64,000 nucleotides of DNA from Gymnorhina tibicen (Eukaryota > Chordata > Aves > Passeriformes > Artamidae), in the NCBI GenBank assembly GCA_013399875.1, contig VXAZ01008133.1:1-64000 (forward strand). Reading direction: 5' to 3'. Within the stretch, counting starts at the first letter, position 1. Each line of letters opens with the position of its first letter. Position numbers and translations under genes: made by a program. Below, piece by piece: positions 34,464 through 47,465 of this stretch. The notes below the pieces were generated by a model. It had not been told where the DNA came from, made no database searches, and saw only the letters and a list, made by a program, of their open reading frames with translations.

Positions 34464-37400
34464 ATAAAAAGCAAACTACTTATGGAATCCAGCCTTTTAC
34501 AAAATGAGCGATTGCTAGTAGGTGTATCACCAACCTTCAGTATTTTAACACCACACCCTGACATATGAGATTATTCATTATTCTGTGGGAAAAAGACCTT
34601 TATATGTAAATCCTGGGAATACAGCAGATTAAAATCAGGTAGAGTACTTAAACACATTTGTAATAATTAATAAAAAATTACAAACAGGTGAGAGAGGATA
34701 ACTGCCTCTGAAACATTTATTCTACTAGTAATTTTATTACCATTGAATTCTTGCCAGCCAGGAAACACCTAGAGGCTCATGTTTCACACCCAGTATTGCA
34801 GAGGTGAAAAGGTAGAACATTCTGCCTTAACAAGTATGCAAAGAGCAACTTCAAGCGGAAACAAGTTTAGCACCCAGCTCTTACTGGCTCAGCCACAGAG
34901 AAACTCTCCATAATAACTTGCTCAGTTGCACAGCTTCTGTGAGACTGTGAGCTTCTTCTTTGGCTCTTGGCTGCGGGGAGGCATGTGGTGTGCACGCACG
35001 CTCCCCAAATCCACTTGCCCTGTGAAGGTTTCCCCTAACTAGATGCTTTTTCTGCCTGACTCCATGCCATATATATGTATTAAAAAAAAAGCATATCACA
35101 AGTTTATATTTGAAGAGAGCTAGCTAAGGAGCTACATTATAATCATGCAGGGTACAAACTGCATCTTTTCTAAACCAGCAATAAAATTTTGTAGTGGAAT
35201 AATTATTCATCTCTTAAAGAATAAATCCTTCTGTTGTAATATACTATACAACCCAGAGGCATAGTGATCTCTCCAGATGACAGTAATTCTCACTATCCTT
35301 ATCAAAAATGACAGTTGTTCCTCTGAAGCAGATTGCCATGGTAAGGCACTAGCTGAAAAGCCAGTTTTGTTCTGTCACGATAGGAACCTATCCCAACTCT
35401 GCATACACTAACATCTTCCTTCTGTGAAAGCAAATAGAATAAATCTTTTCCATTTCTCCCCGAAATTTGTATGTCTGTTCATTGTGTGTGAAGTTGACTG
35501 GAAACCTAGATACACAGAGTAGAGCAGACAAAGTTGAGCTAAACAAAGGCAGCACAGAAATATTTGCTTGGCTTCAGCCAGATTCCCTCTTCACCTGCAA
35601 ATATAGGGTCTTAGACATGCCTTTATCTAGTATCCAGAACTACTCCTATTTAGGACATCCAAATAAGCATTAGGCATTTTTTCATGAATGTTGATCCATG
35701 TGTTTCTTCAGTACATGTTCTGTAATAGTGATAGGAAAAAAATGTGTACCAATAAACTCATAAAATGGCACTCTAAATTCTTCAGTACTGTGCCTGACAT
35801 CATCTCTGCCATGAGGAAGAATTGTGTTTGGTTTTTGCTTTTTAAACACAAGGCCACAGCGTTGGCTTTAACACAGATAAAATTATTGGCACCACTATTG
35901 ACATTACTGCAGCTAGTACCACATAATCCTCCTGCCCAGAGTACTGGCACAGATGCAAGTAGATACACCTTGAAAGGAACTCGTTACAGACTGAAGTCAG
36001 TCCGATTTGGCCCAGGAAGAACAAGGTTTAAAATAAGCACCAGCAAAATGGCATTTTGAATGCCAGTCTGTATCATCTAGCTCTGCAGACTGCTCTTGTA
36101 TTCTTTCCCTGGGCAAAATGAAAATGTGGAAAATGAACACGCTTTGGGGTGTGATATATTCTCATAATGATCATAGTCAAAGCACAGAAACTCAACACAG
36201 CTAACAGGGAGAAGGAAGCCTATGGTAGCATGGAAAAAACGCAGATGTTTCGGGCACATATACCTCTCTTAAGATAGAAATAGAATCTTTATATTTACAT
36301 GATGTTTGCAATTGTTCAGGCAGAGACTGGTAGCTCTCCCATGCTGCTGAGGTGACCAGTAACACTACAGTGAGCACAGCCCTGTAGTAATCCAAAGGCT
36401 CACAGACATTCTTCAGGAAGGTTTGATGAACAAAATTATGAATTAAAAAAATTAATTAAATAAATTAATCTGTTCACAAATAATTCATAGAACAAAAATA
36501 ATAATAATTCATAGGGAAAAACAAACTAGTAAGATGAGTCTGTAAACGATAGAGGTGGGAGGGAGAGAGAGCAAATCCATCTAGCTGCATGTGTATATTC
36601 ATTACATCACTCAAATTTAATTTGTACCGGGAAGAAAGGAGGAGCCTTATCCCCTATCATCTTGCACATGATGAGATCATTTTCATCAATGCAAAACGAA
36701 CATGGGGTCTTATTCCATCAGAATCCTGCATTCCTATTTAAGCATTTTACATCTACCACACACTGGTCTAACTGACCAGACATATTATCACCTCAGGCAT
36801 ATTGTCAGCCTGCATATGGAGCTAGCTAGGATTAGCTAAAAGATACAGTTGGAATTATTTTTATAAATATGAAATAAATAGCAGAGGGTGGGGGGAGAAT
36901 GCCAGCTTATGATAGTAAAGGTGGTTTAGCATTATGTATATATCCATATAAAAATACATACATGTGGAAAATTTATACTTTGTTATAATTTGTTAGCACT
37001 CTGGACACATCATTTTTCATCATGTACTTTGAACGAGAGAAAGATACACTTTATAAGAATCCTCCATGCTTATATTATAGCATCATTCTCTCTTAATAGC
37101 CTTCTGGCTATCCACATGCTTCATAGTAGAAATTATCTGCCAAAATCACTTAATGCTGAAGATATCGTGGGACTGCAGGAAAAAGTCTACATTGTAGTTT
37201 GTCTTCATTTCTTCTTCGATTTCTTTATTTTTCCATCAATCACAATAGTTGATTCCTTAATGGTGCCCTTGAGAATCCCTACCAAGAAAGCAGAAAGACT
37301 ACAGACTCTCTCTCAGTCAGATGTTTCAAGCGTTCTCTGAGGATCTTGTAAATCTTCTCTAATACAAAATGGATCATTCAAGTCTCAAAATGTTTAGTAT

Positions 37401-37849
37401 AATCCTTCCTCCAGTCAGCCTAAGGGACCACAATCCTCAGGGTTGCAGCCCTTCTCCTAATTTTCTGAGGTTTTGAAAATGTCAAGACTAATCTTAGATT
37501 CACATAGGGTTTTCTCTAAAATAAGTTGCTTGACCTTTGTGTTTCACAGATATTCTGACTGATGAGAGGCAATTACAAGGAAAGTTTGTCACCATCTTTT
37601 TTTCCTTGGAATATTCATTGTCCTTCCTGCTACCAGAAGCAGCTTTTAAGACTTCTGAAAACCTATAGTTATTGCTGATCCGACTTGAAACCTTTCAGCA
37701 GCTACAAGTTCTCTCCCGGCTGCATGGTGGCAGAGGAATTTTCTTCCCTCATAACATACAAGAATTGCCACAGTAATACATCAGTAGTAAGAATAGTACC
37801 CAAAGCATGTGAAAAGCTTTTTATTAACTGCTTTCATAGATTTCTACAA
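34464..37849. other. Unannotated sequence
   Basis: No gene was seen. 36420-36510 is very AT-rich (AATTAATTAAATAAATTAA and an AATAATAATAATT run). Confidence 0.5.
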
Positions 37850-37965
37850 AGGTGAGGAAATATTACTACCATTTTTAGGAGAAAACTCAAGCATTGGGAA
37901 ACGATATGCGCTCAAGGTCACCCAGTAGGGGAAGGTCAGAGCTGCAAACACAAACTTGGTTTTAT
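37850..37965 (+). repeat. MIR SINE fragment
   Basis: GAGGAAATATTACTACCATT, then GAGAAAACTCAAGCATTGGG and CTCAAGGTCACCCAGTAGGG, then GTCAGAGC follow the MIR consensus in order (ATTATCCCCATTTTACAGATGAGGAAACTGAGGCAC, CCAAGGTCACACAGCTAGTAAGTGGCAGAGC). This is the clearest MIR in the window. The copy is diverged, as expected for an element more than 100 million years old. Confidence 0.6.
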
Positions 37966-39972
37966 AAGGCCACACATAGGATTCTAAACTTATTAACATC
38001 AGTTAGTGTTGTTCAGCAGATTAACCAATCAATCACATACTTTTTCCATTTTCCATTTTAATATGGGCTCTGACACCTAGTCCCTCTAATAGCCTTGGTT
38101 AAGCCACTGAGAGGAATCACTTTTTATAGGCTAATGTCAAGGGTTTTTCTTCCTCACATGCAATTTAGGTTTTCATAATTTGCTTCCTGACTCTTATACT
38201 TGCACAAGGATAGACATATTTAATAACTGACTTTTTAAATTGTGCATCTTGCACTGACAAGTCTTGATTGAAGCAATCTGTAGATTTGTGCCCAAAAAAA
38301 GAACTTAAGATGCAAACCCAAGCATTCCACCTTTCCATATCTAAATATGTACACACAGAACTACCCTTCAGAAATATGACCTACAATGATGCCAGATGAT
38401 ACATGATAGTTGCCCATAAGTCTCCAAAATGCCATATTATTTTAAATTGCCATTTAATATCCTAAAATAGGAACACACATTCACAGACCACATTATGAAC
38501 AACATAATTTAGCTTACTATGCCAGGAGGTTGGACGAATTATTTCATTGACCCAAGACCCAAATCTGGTCCTCTATTTGCTTATCCTGGCTAAAAACCAG
38601 TCAATTACATCTACAAAGAACAAAGAACAGAAATATGAGTTTTCAGCATTTCACAATATTAAGGCCTAATCAGGGTCTTTCAACAGTTTTCAGTGTCATT
38701 TCAAGTGTCACACCACTGTGTTCTGGCAGTGGAGAGCACGTCTCCAGATTTCCGTGCCTTCAGACTTTGATGGAGATACTGCCACACCGCTGATCCTCAG
38801 GAAGCATGTCTGTAACGTGTTATGGATTCCAGGAAGGAACACATGATTTTTCCCTTTTCAGATGCCTTGCTACAATAGAGAGAAGGCAGAAAGATAAGGA
38901 AGGCAACCAGCAATTTTACCCAACATTCACTCTAAAATCTTTATCTGAAGGTGATGGGAAAATATAAAGATTCTCTCAAAGAGAACAATTTCTACTCAAA
39001 GGTATAAGAACAGGGCTAACATTTCCTGCGATTTTCATCAACGTTTCTCAGTATTTTCCCTCTTCTATTATCACTGAGCTTGAAAGCTAAAGTAGTGTCC
39101 TCCATCAATAGCATATCTAACATGGCCATTCCTACAGTATTTCGAGATGGGCGAGGTTTGGATCTCTCCTTACATTTCTTGGTTATAAATGATGGAATGA
39201 ATGTGCAAGTTGTAGGACTCCTTGCAGCTATTTTGTCTTAATGAACACACCTTGGGACACATTCTTTTCAGTGGGTATATCCCCTTCATTTCCTATTCTT
39301 AACACTTGCAGTGGAGCTACTTCAGAAGTAGCAAGTAACCTAAAATTTCAAATCTGATTTACTCTTTTTATAAGAAGGTTTTTAGTACAAATACTGAAAT
39401 AAACACTTATGTGAAAAACACAAACTGTGAAAAGGGAAATATCTTTAGCAGGAGTAGATTTCACAAGTCTTCCTAACTTTATTACATTCCAGACAAAGTT
39501 ACTAAGCACTCATTCTGCAGAGGTGTTACACCTATTGTGAGTGTCATGGAGAACTGTGAAGTTTCCTCATGCAGCATAGCACCATTACAGAAACACCTGT
39601 GTTAAAAATAACTTCAAGCTTGTCTACTCCAAAGTATTCCTTAAGCTTTAAAATGTTTCCTTTCTTACCTGATGCTTTAACACTTGCATTATGTTCCAGA
39701 CCACAACTGTGACAGCAGAAGCATCATCTTTTTTCTCCCGTTCTTCTGACAAAGACTAGTACTTTGGTGACAAATAATTGCATCTACAGCTGTAATAAAC
39801 ACAGACAGAAGTGTGGCAAGTTGGAATGAAAAAATCCACAGTACAACATCTATTCATTTGGTGTTTGCTTCCTTGCCGTCACATAACTTGTGACAACCAC
39901 AACCCTCTCCCACAAGTGGCACCATGCTGGTCTGGAGAAAGGCCCTCATCCAGCCGGAGATACGGCATCCAC

Positions 39973-40009
39973 TTCCACCCCAGTGTCCTACAACACTGCT
40001 GGGGTGGAA
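39973..40009. repeat. Inverted repeat, 11-bp arms
   Basis: TTCCACCCCAG (39973-39983) pairs with CTGGGGTGGAA (39999-40009). Inside, CAGTGT and ACACTG can extend the pairing with a bulge. It is GC-rich and stable for its size, but the arm length is near chance expectation. Confidence 0.85.
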
Positions 40010-40884
40010 CAGTAAGCCCAGACTAAGTCCTAGCATGCACCTGAATTGTTTCTAATGAGGGGAGTGAAGTGTTTCCCAAGATAAGTGAAGAAGAGTGGGA
40101 CAGAATTGAGCTGAACAAACTTAAAAATATCTCATCATGAAACTGGTCTTAGGTAATCAGAATAGAATCACTATCTACTACAGCTCCTGCAGGAGTACAG
40201 AAGAATAAGATTATGGTTGCAATGGTCTTCAAGAGCGTTTCCTCTTTTGGGAAAGAACTTTCAACCAGCAAAACCCATACATCTGTCTTTTATATAACAT
40301 TCTCCACCTAACTCAGTATGGCAAACATTCAAGAGGTAAGAGAAGTTCAGAATGTTGAAAAAGGGTGGAGTCCTTCCACCTCTTCACAGTTGTAAAGTTC
40401 AATGAGTTAGGGTCAAGTAAGGCAGCAGGGTGAGGCAGCTTGAGAAGTACAAAGCTTTTCACTTTTCACCCTCATCCTGGTGATCGTTAACACTCAGTAG
40501 AGCCTTTCCTTTGTGTATACTACAACATTTCTTGTAGAATCAATAACATCTCAGACCAAAGAAAAGCTACCCATAGTCTTCCCAGGAATAGCACATTCTC
40601 AATTCTCGTTCACTCCTTTATCTGCCAGCTGTTTTAACTGATTAGTCAAAGGCACACTCCTTGTTGACATAAAATGTGTGGCAAAAACAAGTGTATAAAT
40701 GAATAATTATTTCCAACACTTGCAATGAGATTAAGCGCTTATTGGATTAGGAAAAGTAACAGGATTTAATGGGGTTATTTATGCTGCAACTCTAGTATAA
40801 AAATGTACAGTGCATGCATACATATCAGATTACTATCTCTATAGTCCATCTAGCTATAACCATTTAAATATTTTATCTATACAG

Positions 40885-40926
40885 CACTAACACATTTCTG
40901 GTCTCTTCCTTTTTAGTACACTACAG
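40885..40926 (+). other. Stacked splice-site motif (candidate short exon)
   Basis: Two acceptor-like sites (TATTTTATCTATACAG ending at 40884; TCTCTTCCTTTTTAG ending at 40916) precede a consensus donor CAG|GTGAGT at 40927. The outer pair gives a 42-nt interval open in one frame and the inner pair only 10 nt. An acceptor placed so close before a donor resembles a recursive-splice or very small exon arrangement, but chance is possible. Confidence 0.2.
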
Positions 40927-41230
40927 GTGAGTGTCCTTGGGCATCTCTGTAGTGAACACGTGACACAGCTGTTATTGCCATTAGTCAACAAGCATTTTTC
41001 AGCATGAGCTAATTTTAGTAACATAACTTTCCCAGATCTGGGGACCTGCCTTTTAAGCCTCAGACACACACACAAAATGCCTCTCTCATTGCTTCTCCTC
41101 CCTCTGTATGTTGCTGGAGTCATCACACACACTGCCACCCTTCATTGCAGTGTCTCTACAGCTTCCAGGGACAATGAAAGGAAGAGGAAAGGATTATTTG
41201 GCAAACCCACATATGAACCACTGTATTGGT

Positions 41231-42042
41231 TGTGTTTGTCAAGGGTTTGGTGGCAGGAAGGTTGTAGGGGTGACCTCTGCAAGAAAAGGCTGGGGGCTGC
41301 ACCCTGCTGGAGCCAGCTCCAGTGAGCTCCCCAGCAGCTCCAGTGAGCACACCACAGGACACAGCTGAGCCTGTCAGGGAATCTGGGTTGTCTCTGAAAA
41401 CATATTTAGGAAAGGGTAGAAAACATCGGACAGGCAGAGGAGGAGGGGAAAAAAAAGAGTGAGAAACAACAGAGGAAACACCCATGTCAGAGGTGGAGGT
41501 TCTTCAGCAGCTCTAGGAGAGGACCATACCATAGCAGATAGATATTCTTGAAGGAACAGCATCCCAGGAAGAGCCCACACTGCAACAGGTTTCTTCCCGA
41601 AGGACTGCAGCCCATGGAGAGGACCGACAGTGGAGCAGGGGAAAAGTGTGAGGAGGAAGGAGCAGCAGAGGGAAGCTGTTATGTATTAACTGTAACCTGC
41701 ATTCTCCATCCTCCCTGCAACACTCAGTGGCATCATGAGAGGAGTCACGACTGAAGGGGTGAAGTTAAGCCTGGGACAGGGGGAAGCAAAGGAGTTGTTT
41801 TAATGCTTGTGTTCTTGTTTCCCACTACCCAAATCTATTTAAACTGACAATAAATTAAATTCATTTTCCCAAGATGAGCCTGTTTTGCCAATGACATAAT
41901 TGACAAGTGATCTCCCTGTCCCTACCTCAACCCGCAAGCTTTCTCATTCTTGTTTTTTTCTTATTTTCTCCCCCTGTCCAGCTGAGGAGGTGGAGTACAG
42001 CTGGGTGGGCATTTGGCTGCTAGCCAAGATTAACCCATCACA
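41231..42042 (+). mobile_element. ERVL-type avian solo LTR
   Basis: It starts TGTGTTTGTCAAGGGTTTGG and ends AAGATTAACCCATCACA, the TG...CA ends of the same LTR family as 24807-25723. Recognisable in order are GAAACAACAGAGG, GAGCCCACACTGCAACAGG, GAAGGACTGCAGCCCATGG, the poly(A) signal AATAAA (41849-41854), CAAGATGAGCCTGTTTTGCC and CTGTCCAGCTGAGGAGG. The TATA-like ACATATTTAGGAAAG is at 41400. The tandem unit block is much shorter than in the other copy. No primer-binding site follows and no viral gene is adjacent, so it reads as a solo LTR. No clean target-site duplication is visible. Confidence 0.87.
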
Positions 42043-44272
42043 CCATTTGCAAGTTCTAGGTTGACTTTTTCAGATACTATGATGTACAGGTGGCTTTGTG
42101 GTGCAGTGTGTGTCTGTTTTTTCAGCTAATTTAAAAAAGAATGATCCTAAGTATCTGTGCCTTATCTGTAAAATCATTATGGACATCTGAGCTCCCATCT
42201 GAATTTTCAGTCTAGACTGCAGAGCAATGAACTGCCTGATGCTACCTTGATCTAGTGTTGATCAGGAGAGTCAAAAGTTACTTAGTGTGGGAAATTGTAG
42301 GAGGACCAGAATAAACAGATGTTCTCAAAAAAAGGCTGACAGAATTCCAAAGAATACTCACAAGTGTAGAAGCAATCAAGAGAGGAAATAGCAGTAGGTA
42401 TTTCTCTATTTTGAATGACTCTTGTCTTTTGACTTATCTAAACTGAAGGAAGCCTGGTTTACATGCCATCTACACTCTGCCTTCTGTATCCTTAATCTGC
42501 TATGTTTCCTTTAAAAACATGTATCTGGCAGCTTAAATTCCTGGAAAATATGCACTAATATTGGCTGTAGGACCCTACTTGTAAGTGACAGAAAACCAGC
42601 CTTTTTTTGCAGGAATAAAGTTAAATCAAAGAGTCAGTAACCAAAGTTTTGTGGTTGATGATGTTTCCATTCACACGAAAATCAGAAAAAGTGAAGAACA
42701 CTGAGCAAATATAAGCTTTTTTAACAACATTTTTAGCTACATGAAATATTTAACTTAATCTGAAGTGGACATTTCATTGTGATTTTGAGTTTATTTACTT
42801 TTTAAAAATACATTTCAAGCAAGATTGAACATATATAGTATTTTCAAATAAGAAAATGATACTATTTATTTTAAAGTATTGCAATGAAAAATAGAAATAT
42901 GTCTTCCAATTTATTTTCAGGAGTTTAAGGGAAATTACTTTTTGTTTGGTTGGTTTGGACAAGTAACTTGATAAAATGAAATCAAATTCTCAGACTTGTT
43001 TGATACTTCTGAACCTGCCTTTTTCATGTATATGAAAAATACATATACTGTGTCAGATGAAAAATATTGACAAACTTTACCTGGAGCCAGACACAATCCA
43101 CCTGGAGTGTTAAAGCTCTGGAACTGCCACAAGGGAGAAGTCTGGGCAAGGTCGTGGGATGGATCAGTGCTTCTTATTGATCCCAGTAAAGTTGCTTAGG
43201 TCTTTGAATATCAAATAAAGCTATAAAACGTATAACAAAACCAAATGAACAAAAGGCATATGCCCTTTGATGTTCTTTTATTTAGGTAAAACTTCTAAAA
43301 CCGTAAAATAAGACTGTATCTTACTTCCTTGGAAAGTGAATTTATAATTGCATTAATAGCTCTTGTCCTTTAAGCTTTGTGAACAAAGCAAAAAGTCTGG
43401 CCAAAAGAGGCAGACAGCACAGAATGTCAAACTGATTACTCCAAACCTGGATTCCATAAGTATAAGTCAATATTAAAGAGTAATGATATTTTCCCCATCT
43501 TCCCCTCTTATTGCTAGAGATGACACACCTCTCACATTTGACTGTTTAACAGGACCCTGCTCAGAAGTATATGCTTAGCTTTAAGAAAAGGGAATATCTT
43601 GTAAAGTCCAGGAAACACTCTCATTCTGAGAGCTGAGCATGTCTCTAAATACATCACTTTAGGCTCTTAGCAAATTCCTGTCCCTTATATGTTTAATAAG
43701 CATCATGTTCATGTGGTTAGGGTGACCCAAGAGTTGGTCTGCAGGAGGTACCCAACACTCATGTGTCAGCCTGACTTTTCCTCAGAGAGACTGGGAGTAG
43801 TTTGGGAGGTAAGAAAGGCATGGCTGACTCAGACCATCAGGTGACTGCATTATTGCAAGGAAAGGCGGGTGAATGAGGAGGAAAAAAGGATACACGTTCC
43901 TGCCCATACACAACCCCTACAGCCTGCTGTCATATTTGAGGGAAGGAGGAAGTCAGGCAGCAACACCTCTAACAGCTCAGAGTCAGGATGGGTGGAAGGA
44001 GGTGGCAGAGGTAGATCTGCTTCCAAGTTTCAGCAAAGAAGAAAGGGAGAGTAACCTCACCACAGCCTGCTTCATGTGGGACAGGACAGGAAGGAAGATG
44101 GGAAAGAAGAAAACAGGCCATCTGCTTACCCAGCACCCAGAAATCCAGCAGAAATACTAACTTTCAAGGTGGGAATCCTGAAGAGGGATGCTGCCCCTGA
44201 AGCTGTCAAGGCTGGAACATGCTGAACTAGGGCATGAGCTTCTTTGGGCCAGCTTCTCATCTTAGCTCCTGT
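42043..44272. other. Unannotated sequence
   Basis: No gene or confident repeat was seen. A TGTGCCTTATCTGTAAAATC stretch at about 42156 vaguely recalls MIR but is too short to call. Confidence 0.5.
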
Positions 44273-44321
44273 GGTGTGAGATTTGCTTGCACTGACTGTA
44301 GTCAGTGCTGAACCTCACACC
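44273..44321. repeat. Nested inverted repeat (two-tier hairpin)
   Basis: Outer arms GGTGTGAG (44273-44280) and CTCACACC (44314-44321) enclose inner arms GCACTGACT (44289-44297) and AGTCAGTGC (44300-44308), which are separated by 2 nt. A small asymmetric internal loop (8 and 5 nt) lies between tiers. The 17 paired positions in 49 nt could fold as a stable hairpin. Confidence 0.85.
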
Positions 44322-46633
44322 TCATCTATGCTTGTAGTAACCGTGACTGCATCAAGCCAAACTACTTCTGAAATTTTTTCTGCCTTTTCTTACCCAAATG
44401 CAGGCTTCATTTTGTGAAAGGCTGGTATCTTTTTCCTTTGTGATTTTGTTGGTGAAACTTCTCATTTGTGACAAAAGATAATGTAGCCAAAGTTAATAGG
44501 GTTATTTTCCTCACTTTCATACACTTTTCTTGCATAAAGTGGTTTCTGGCTATAAATACTTATTACAAAGCTACATAAAGAACACAATCAGTTTTCCTTA
44601 GGAAAGGGGCACAGAAAGTTAGGAAAGTTACAGAAACTGCTCTCGTACTGGTGGAAAGCAAAAATCCTACCAAGACAGAGATCTCATGACTAAGTGAAGC
44701 CACCAAGTCGCCAGCGTCATGGAGCTACGCAGGATCTCCCATGCCCTTGATGTGCAATGTGTTCCCCCCGATTAGACAATCCCACTGATAAAACCTTGAC
44801 TCAGATTTTGGATGAAGCCAGTCCTATGCCTTTACTTAGTTTTCCTAAGTCCAAACAGATTCCATTGCTGCTGGGTTTTCTTAAGAATGGGTTTTTTACT
44901 TTTTTTTCTACAAGAATGGTATCTTGGACATTTTGTACTTGATTAGGCATTCTGAAACAGATATAGATGTGCACATCTTCTCATCCTGTTCATCCCCAAA
45001 AATCTCACCATATCCACATGTCATTGAACAAACCGATTGAATTTCCCCTGTCTCAGGATCAAATCAAATGGGGAATAGCTTATCTGATACTCTCTTCCAT
45101 ACCATCACACTGGACAGTACCCAGGTCCCACCATCATAATTTGCTTTTGAGGATAAAATCACTATTATGTAAAAGGAGGTACTGTGTTCTGAGTGGTGTG
45201 CAAACAATGGTTCAAATACTCCAGGTCTGCAACTTAGTCCAAATACATTCTTTAAATTCTGTTGTCAAATCTTTTCATCTTTTCCTTTTTAAAATAAAAA
45301 ATAGAAAATGTTATGATAGTGTGAGTTGTTTGAATTGAAATTGGGCAGAAGTTGGAAGACCCAAAGCTGTGATTTCTGCAACTGACCTACAACAAGATAT
45401 GTCATAAACCCCCCCACATATCCAGTGTTCGATAAATAACATTCTATGCTGTTTTAGTGCAAACATTTAGACAACAATGAAGTAAAACAACTTAAGGGTT
45501 TTATGTTCCTTTTTAACTCTGTTCACACATACATTTGCTGTGCAAAGCTAGGTGACACTTTCATGAAAACTTGAGGTAAATTCACTGTATGTTATTTTAC
45601 TTACATACTCACCAAACACACAGATGTTCACGTACACTCACTCTTATCTACATCAGTGACCAAAGCTGAAAATAGAAACCTATTTTCATGTTGTCTGCAC
45701 CTATATCACAGTTGCAAATCTAGGGCTTGAGAACACCTTCCCAGCTTGCAGCCGTTTTATATAGGAGGATTCATGAGCTCAGCACAGAATTTCTACTTTT
45801 CTACTTTCTTTTTGTTGCAATAAATACAAGAAAACAAACCATGCAAGACTCAAAATAATTTGACCTAACCCTTTTTCTTTATCTTTACCCTTTTCCTGTT
45901 TGAAGACCTCTCATCATATTTTCCTAATTCTTTTTCCACTATTCTCTTAACTGAGCGACTCACATCTGTCCTCTCCCAAATGTTCTCTATGTTTTAATTC
46001 TGGTCATCCATGCAGAGACATAGAAGTGATCACATTCCTTATCAGAGGAGTTTGTAGACGTCACCATCACCCACACAACAATATCTCCCTTTCCCACATC
46101 TCCTCTGAGATCACTACAGATGGGCCTAGACTCAGGCTTCCTTTGAACACTCCTCTCCTTGCACAACTCATCCTTATTTTCAAAAATGCTCTCTTCCCTC
46201 TGTGGTTAGACTTAGAGTAATCCATGTATATTTGGTGACCAAAATTCACAAGTATAAGTCAAGTATCCAAGTTTACAACAGCTAATCTCAAGAAGTTGAT
46301 TTACGTAAGAACAGCCTCTTTGCTGACAAGACATAACACCATTACTTCATTTCCTCTGCTGGCATCCTGTTGAAGACAAGGTAATATTTAAGATTTTAGC
46401 CTGCACTTTCAAATCCACATATATAACTAGTCTGAATTATGCTTAGGATTTGTCCTCTGCAGTCATGACACATTGCATCAGCTACTCTCCAGATGTGAAC
46501 AAAGTGTTTCTCCCAGTGCAGAAACATGTTAGTGCAGGAGACAGGACTTGGCCAGCAGCTGGTGTGCATAATTAGAAAGGAATTCACTTCTGGTATGTAC
46601 AGGAGGACCACAGAGTCATCACCTCAAACACAA
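44322..46633. other. Unannotated sequence
   Basis: No gene was recognised. A 123-codon plus frame (44967-45338) has no domain or splice support. Confidence 0.5.
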
Positions 46634-46681
46634 CATATATCCCACCACATATCCCACAGCATATATCCCACCGTGTATCCC
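46634..46681 (+). repeat. Imperfect short tandem repeat (CATATATCCCAC units)
   Basis: Four imperfect units of about 12 bp: CATATATCCCAC, CACATATCCCACAG, CATATATCCCAC, CGTGTATCCC. Confidence 0.75.
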
Positions 46682-47432
46682 TAAAGCAACTTTCACAGCA
46701 AAACAACCTGAAACCAAAGCAAGCCAGATTTGAACTAAGAGATGTCTTTGCAAGTGCAACAGACTAAAAGCATTAGTTCCCTTCTTCACAAAAGTTAAAG
46801 CTTTAAAAAATATACCCAAAACTTTTCTTTAAATTGCTTGCAACACCAACCCAATGTGTTTATCCTGCATATACCTTGTCATGCAGATAGTGTCCACACT
46901 GATCACACACGGGCACATACCTGTAGGCCAACCACAGGTCAAACACATCAGTGTCACACTGAAGGAATCCCCATCCTACTGCGTTCACTGGAAGGGCTTA
47001 TTTATATACTGAATACTTTGGTGGCTGAGAGCAGATGGCATCTGGACATAAGATTTGTAGAATTTGCACAGTTTGCTTAAAACCTCTTATGTAGGTTTTA
47101 ACTTCTGTCTTAATTCCTGGTTGCATATTCATTTTCCACAAGCTTGAACGTAAGAGCAAAAAAATTATGAGTCAGACAGTAAGAATATATTTCTTTGTAA
47201 CTAGGAGCTCAGATTTCAGACACTTGACTTTTGTATAACTTGGACAAATTTACATTTAGTGACAAGTGATGTCACACTGCTGAAGGACATAAATGTCAAT
47301 ATGTGATATATAGTTTATCAAGTTTCAGACTCAAAAAAGAACTGTAGTAGGGAAATTGGAATGATTATTTTTTCAATACCTAGGAGAACTTTCAGCTCCC
47401 ATTTATCTCAGCAGGTGCTTCATATGCTCTGC
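46682..47432. other. Unannotated sequence
   Basis: No gene or recognisable repeat was seen. Confidence 0.5.
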
Positions 47433-47465
47433 ACTTTTCAGTTGTTCTGAAAACAACTGAAAAGT
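47433..47465. repeat. 14-bp perfect hairpin, 5-nt loop
   Basis: ACTTTTCAGTTGTT (47433-47446) and AACAACTGAAAAGT (47452-47465) are exact reverse complements around the loop CTGAA. A 14-bp perfect short hairpin is not expected by chance in a window this size, though the AT content raises the odds. Confidence 0.92.

Larger units (their letters stand above)
37966..41230. other. Unannotated sequence
   Basis: No gene was recognised. Small features are the hairpin at 39973-40009 and exon-like splice-site pairs at 40317-40335 and 40917-40926. Confidence 0.5.

Noticed and set aside
42140..42185. MIR-like TGTGCCTTATCTGTAAAATC
   Set aside because: Only about 20 bp matches and no further MIR blocks follow in order.
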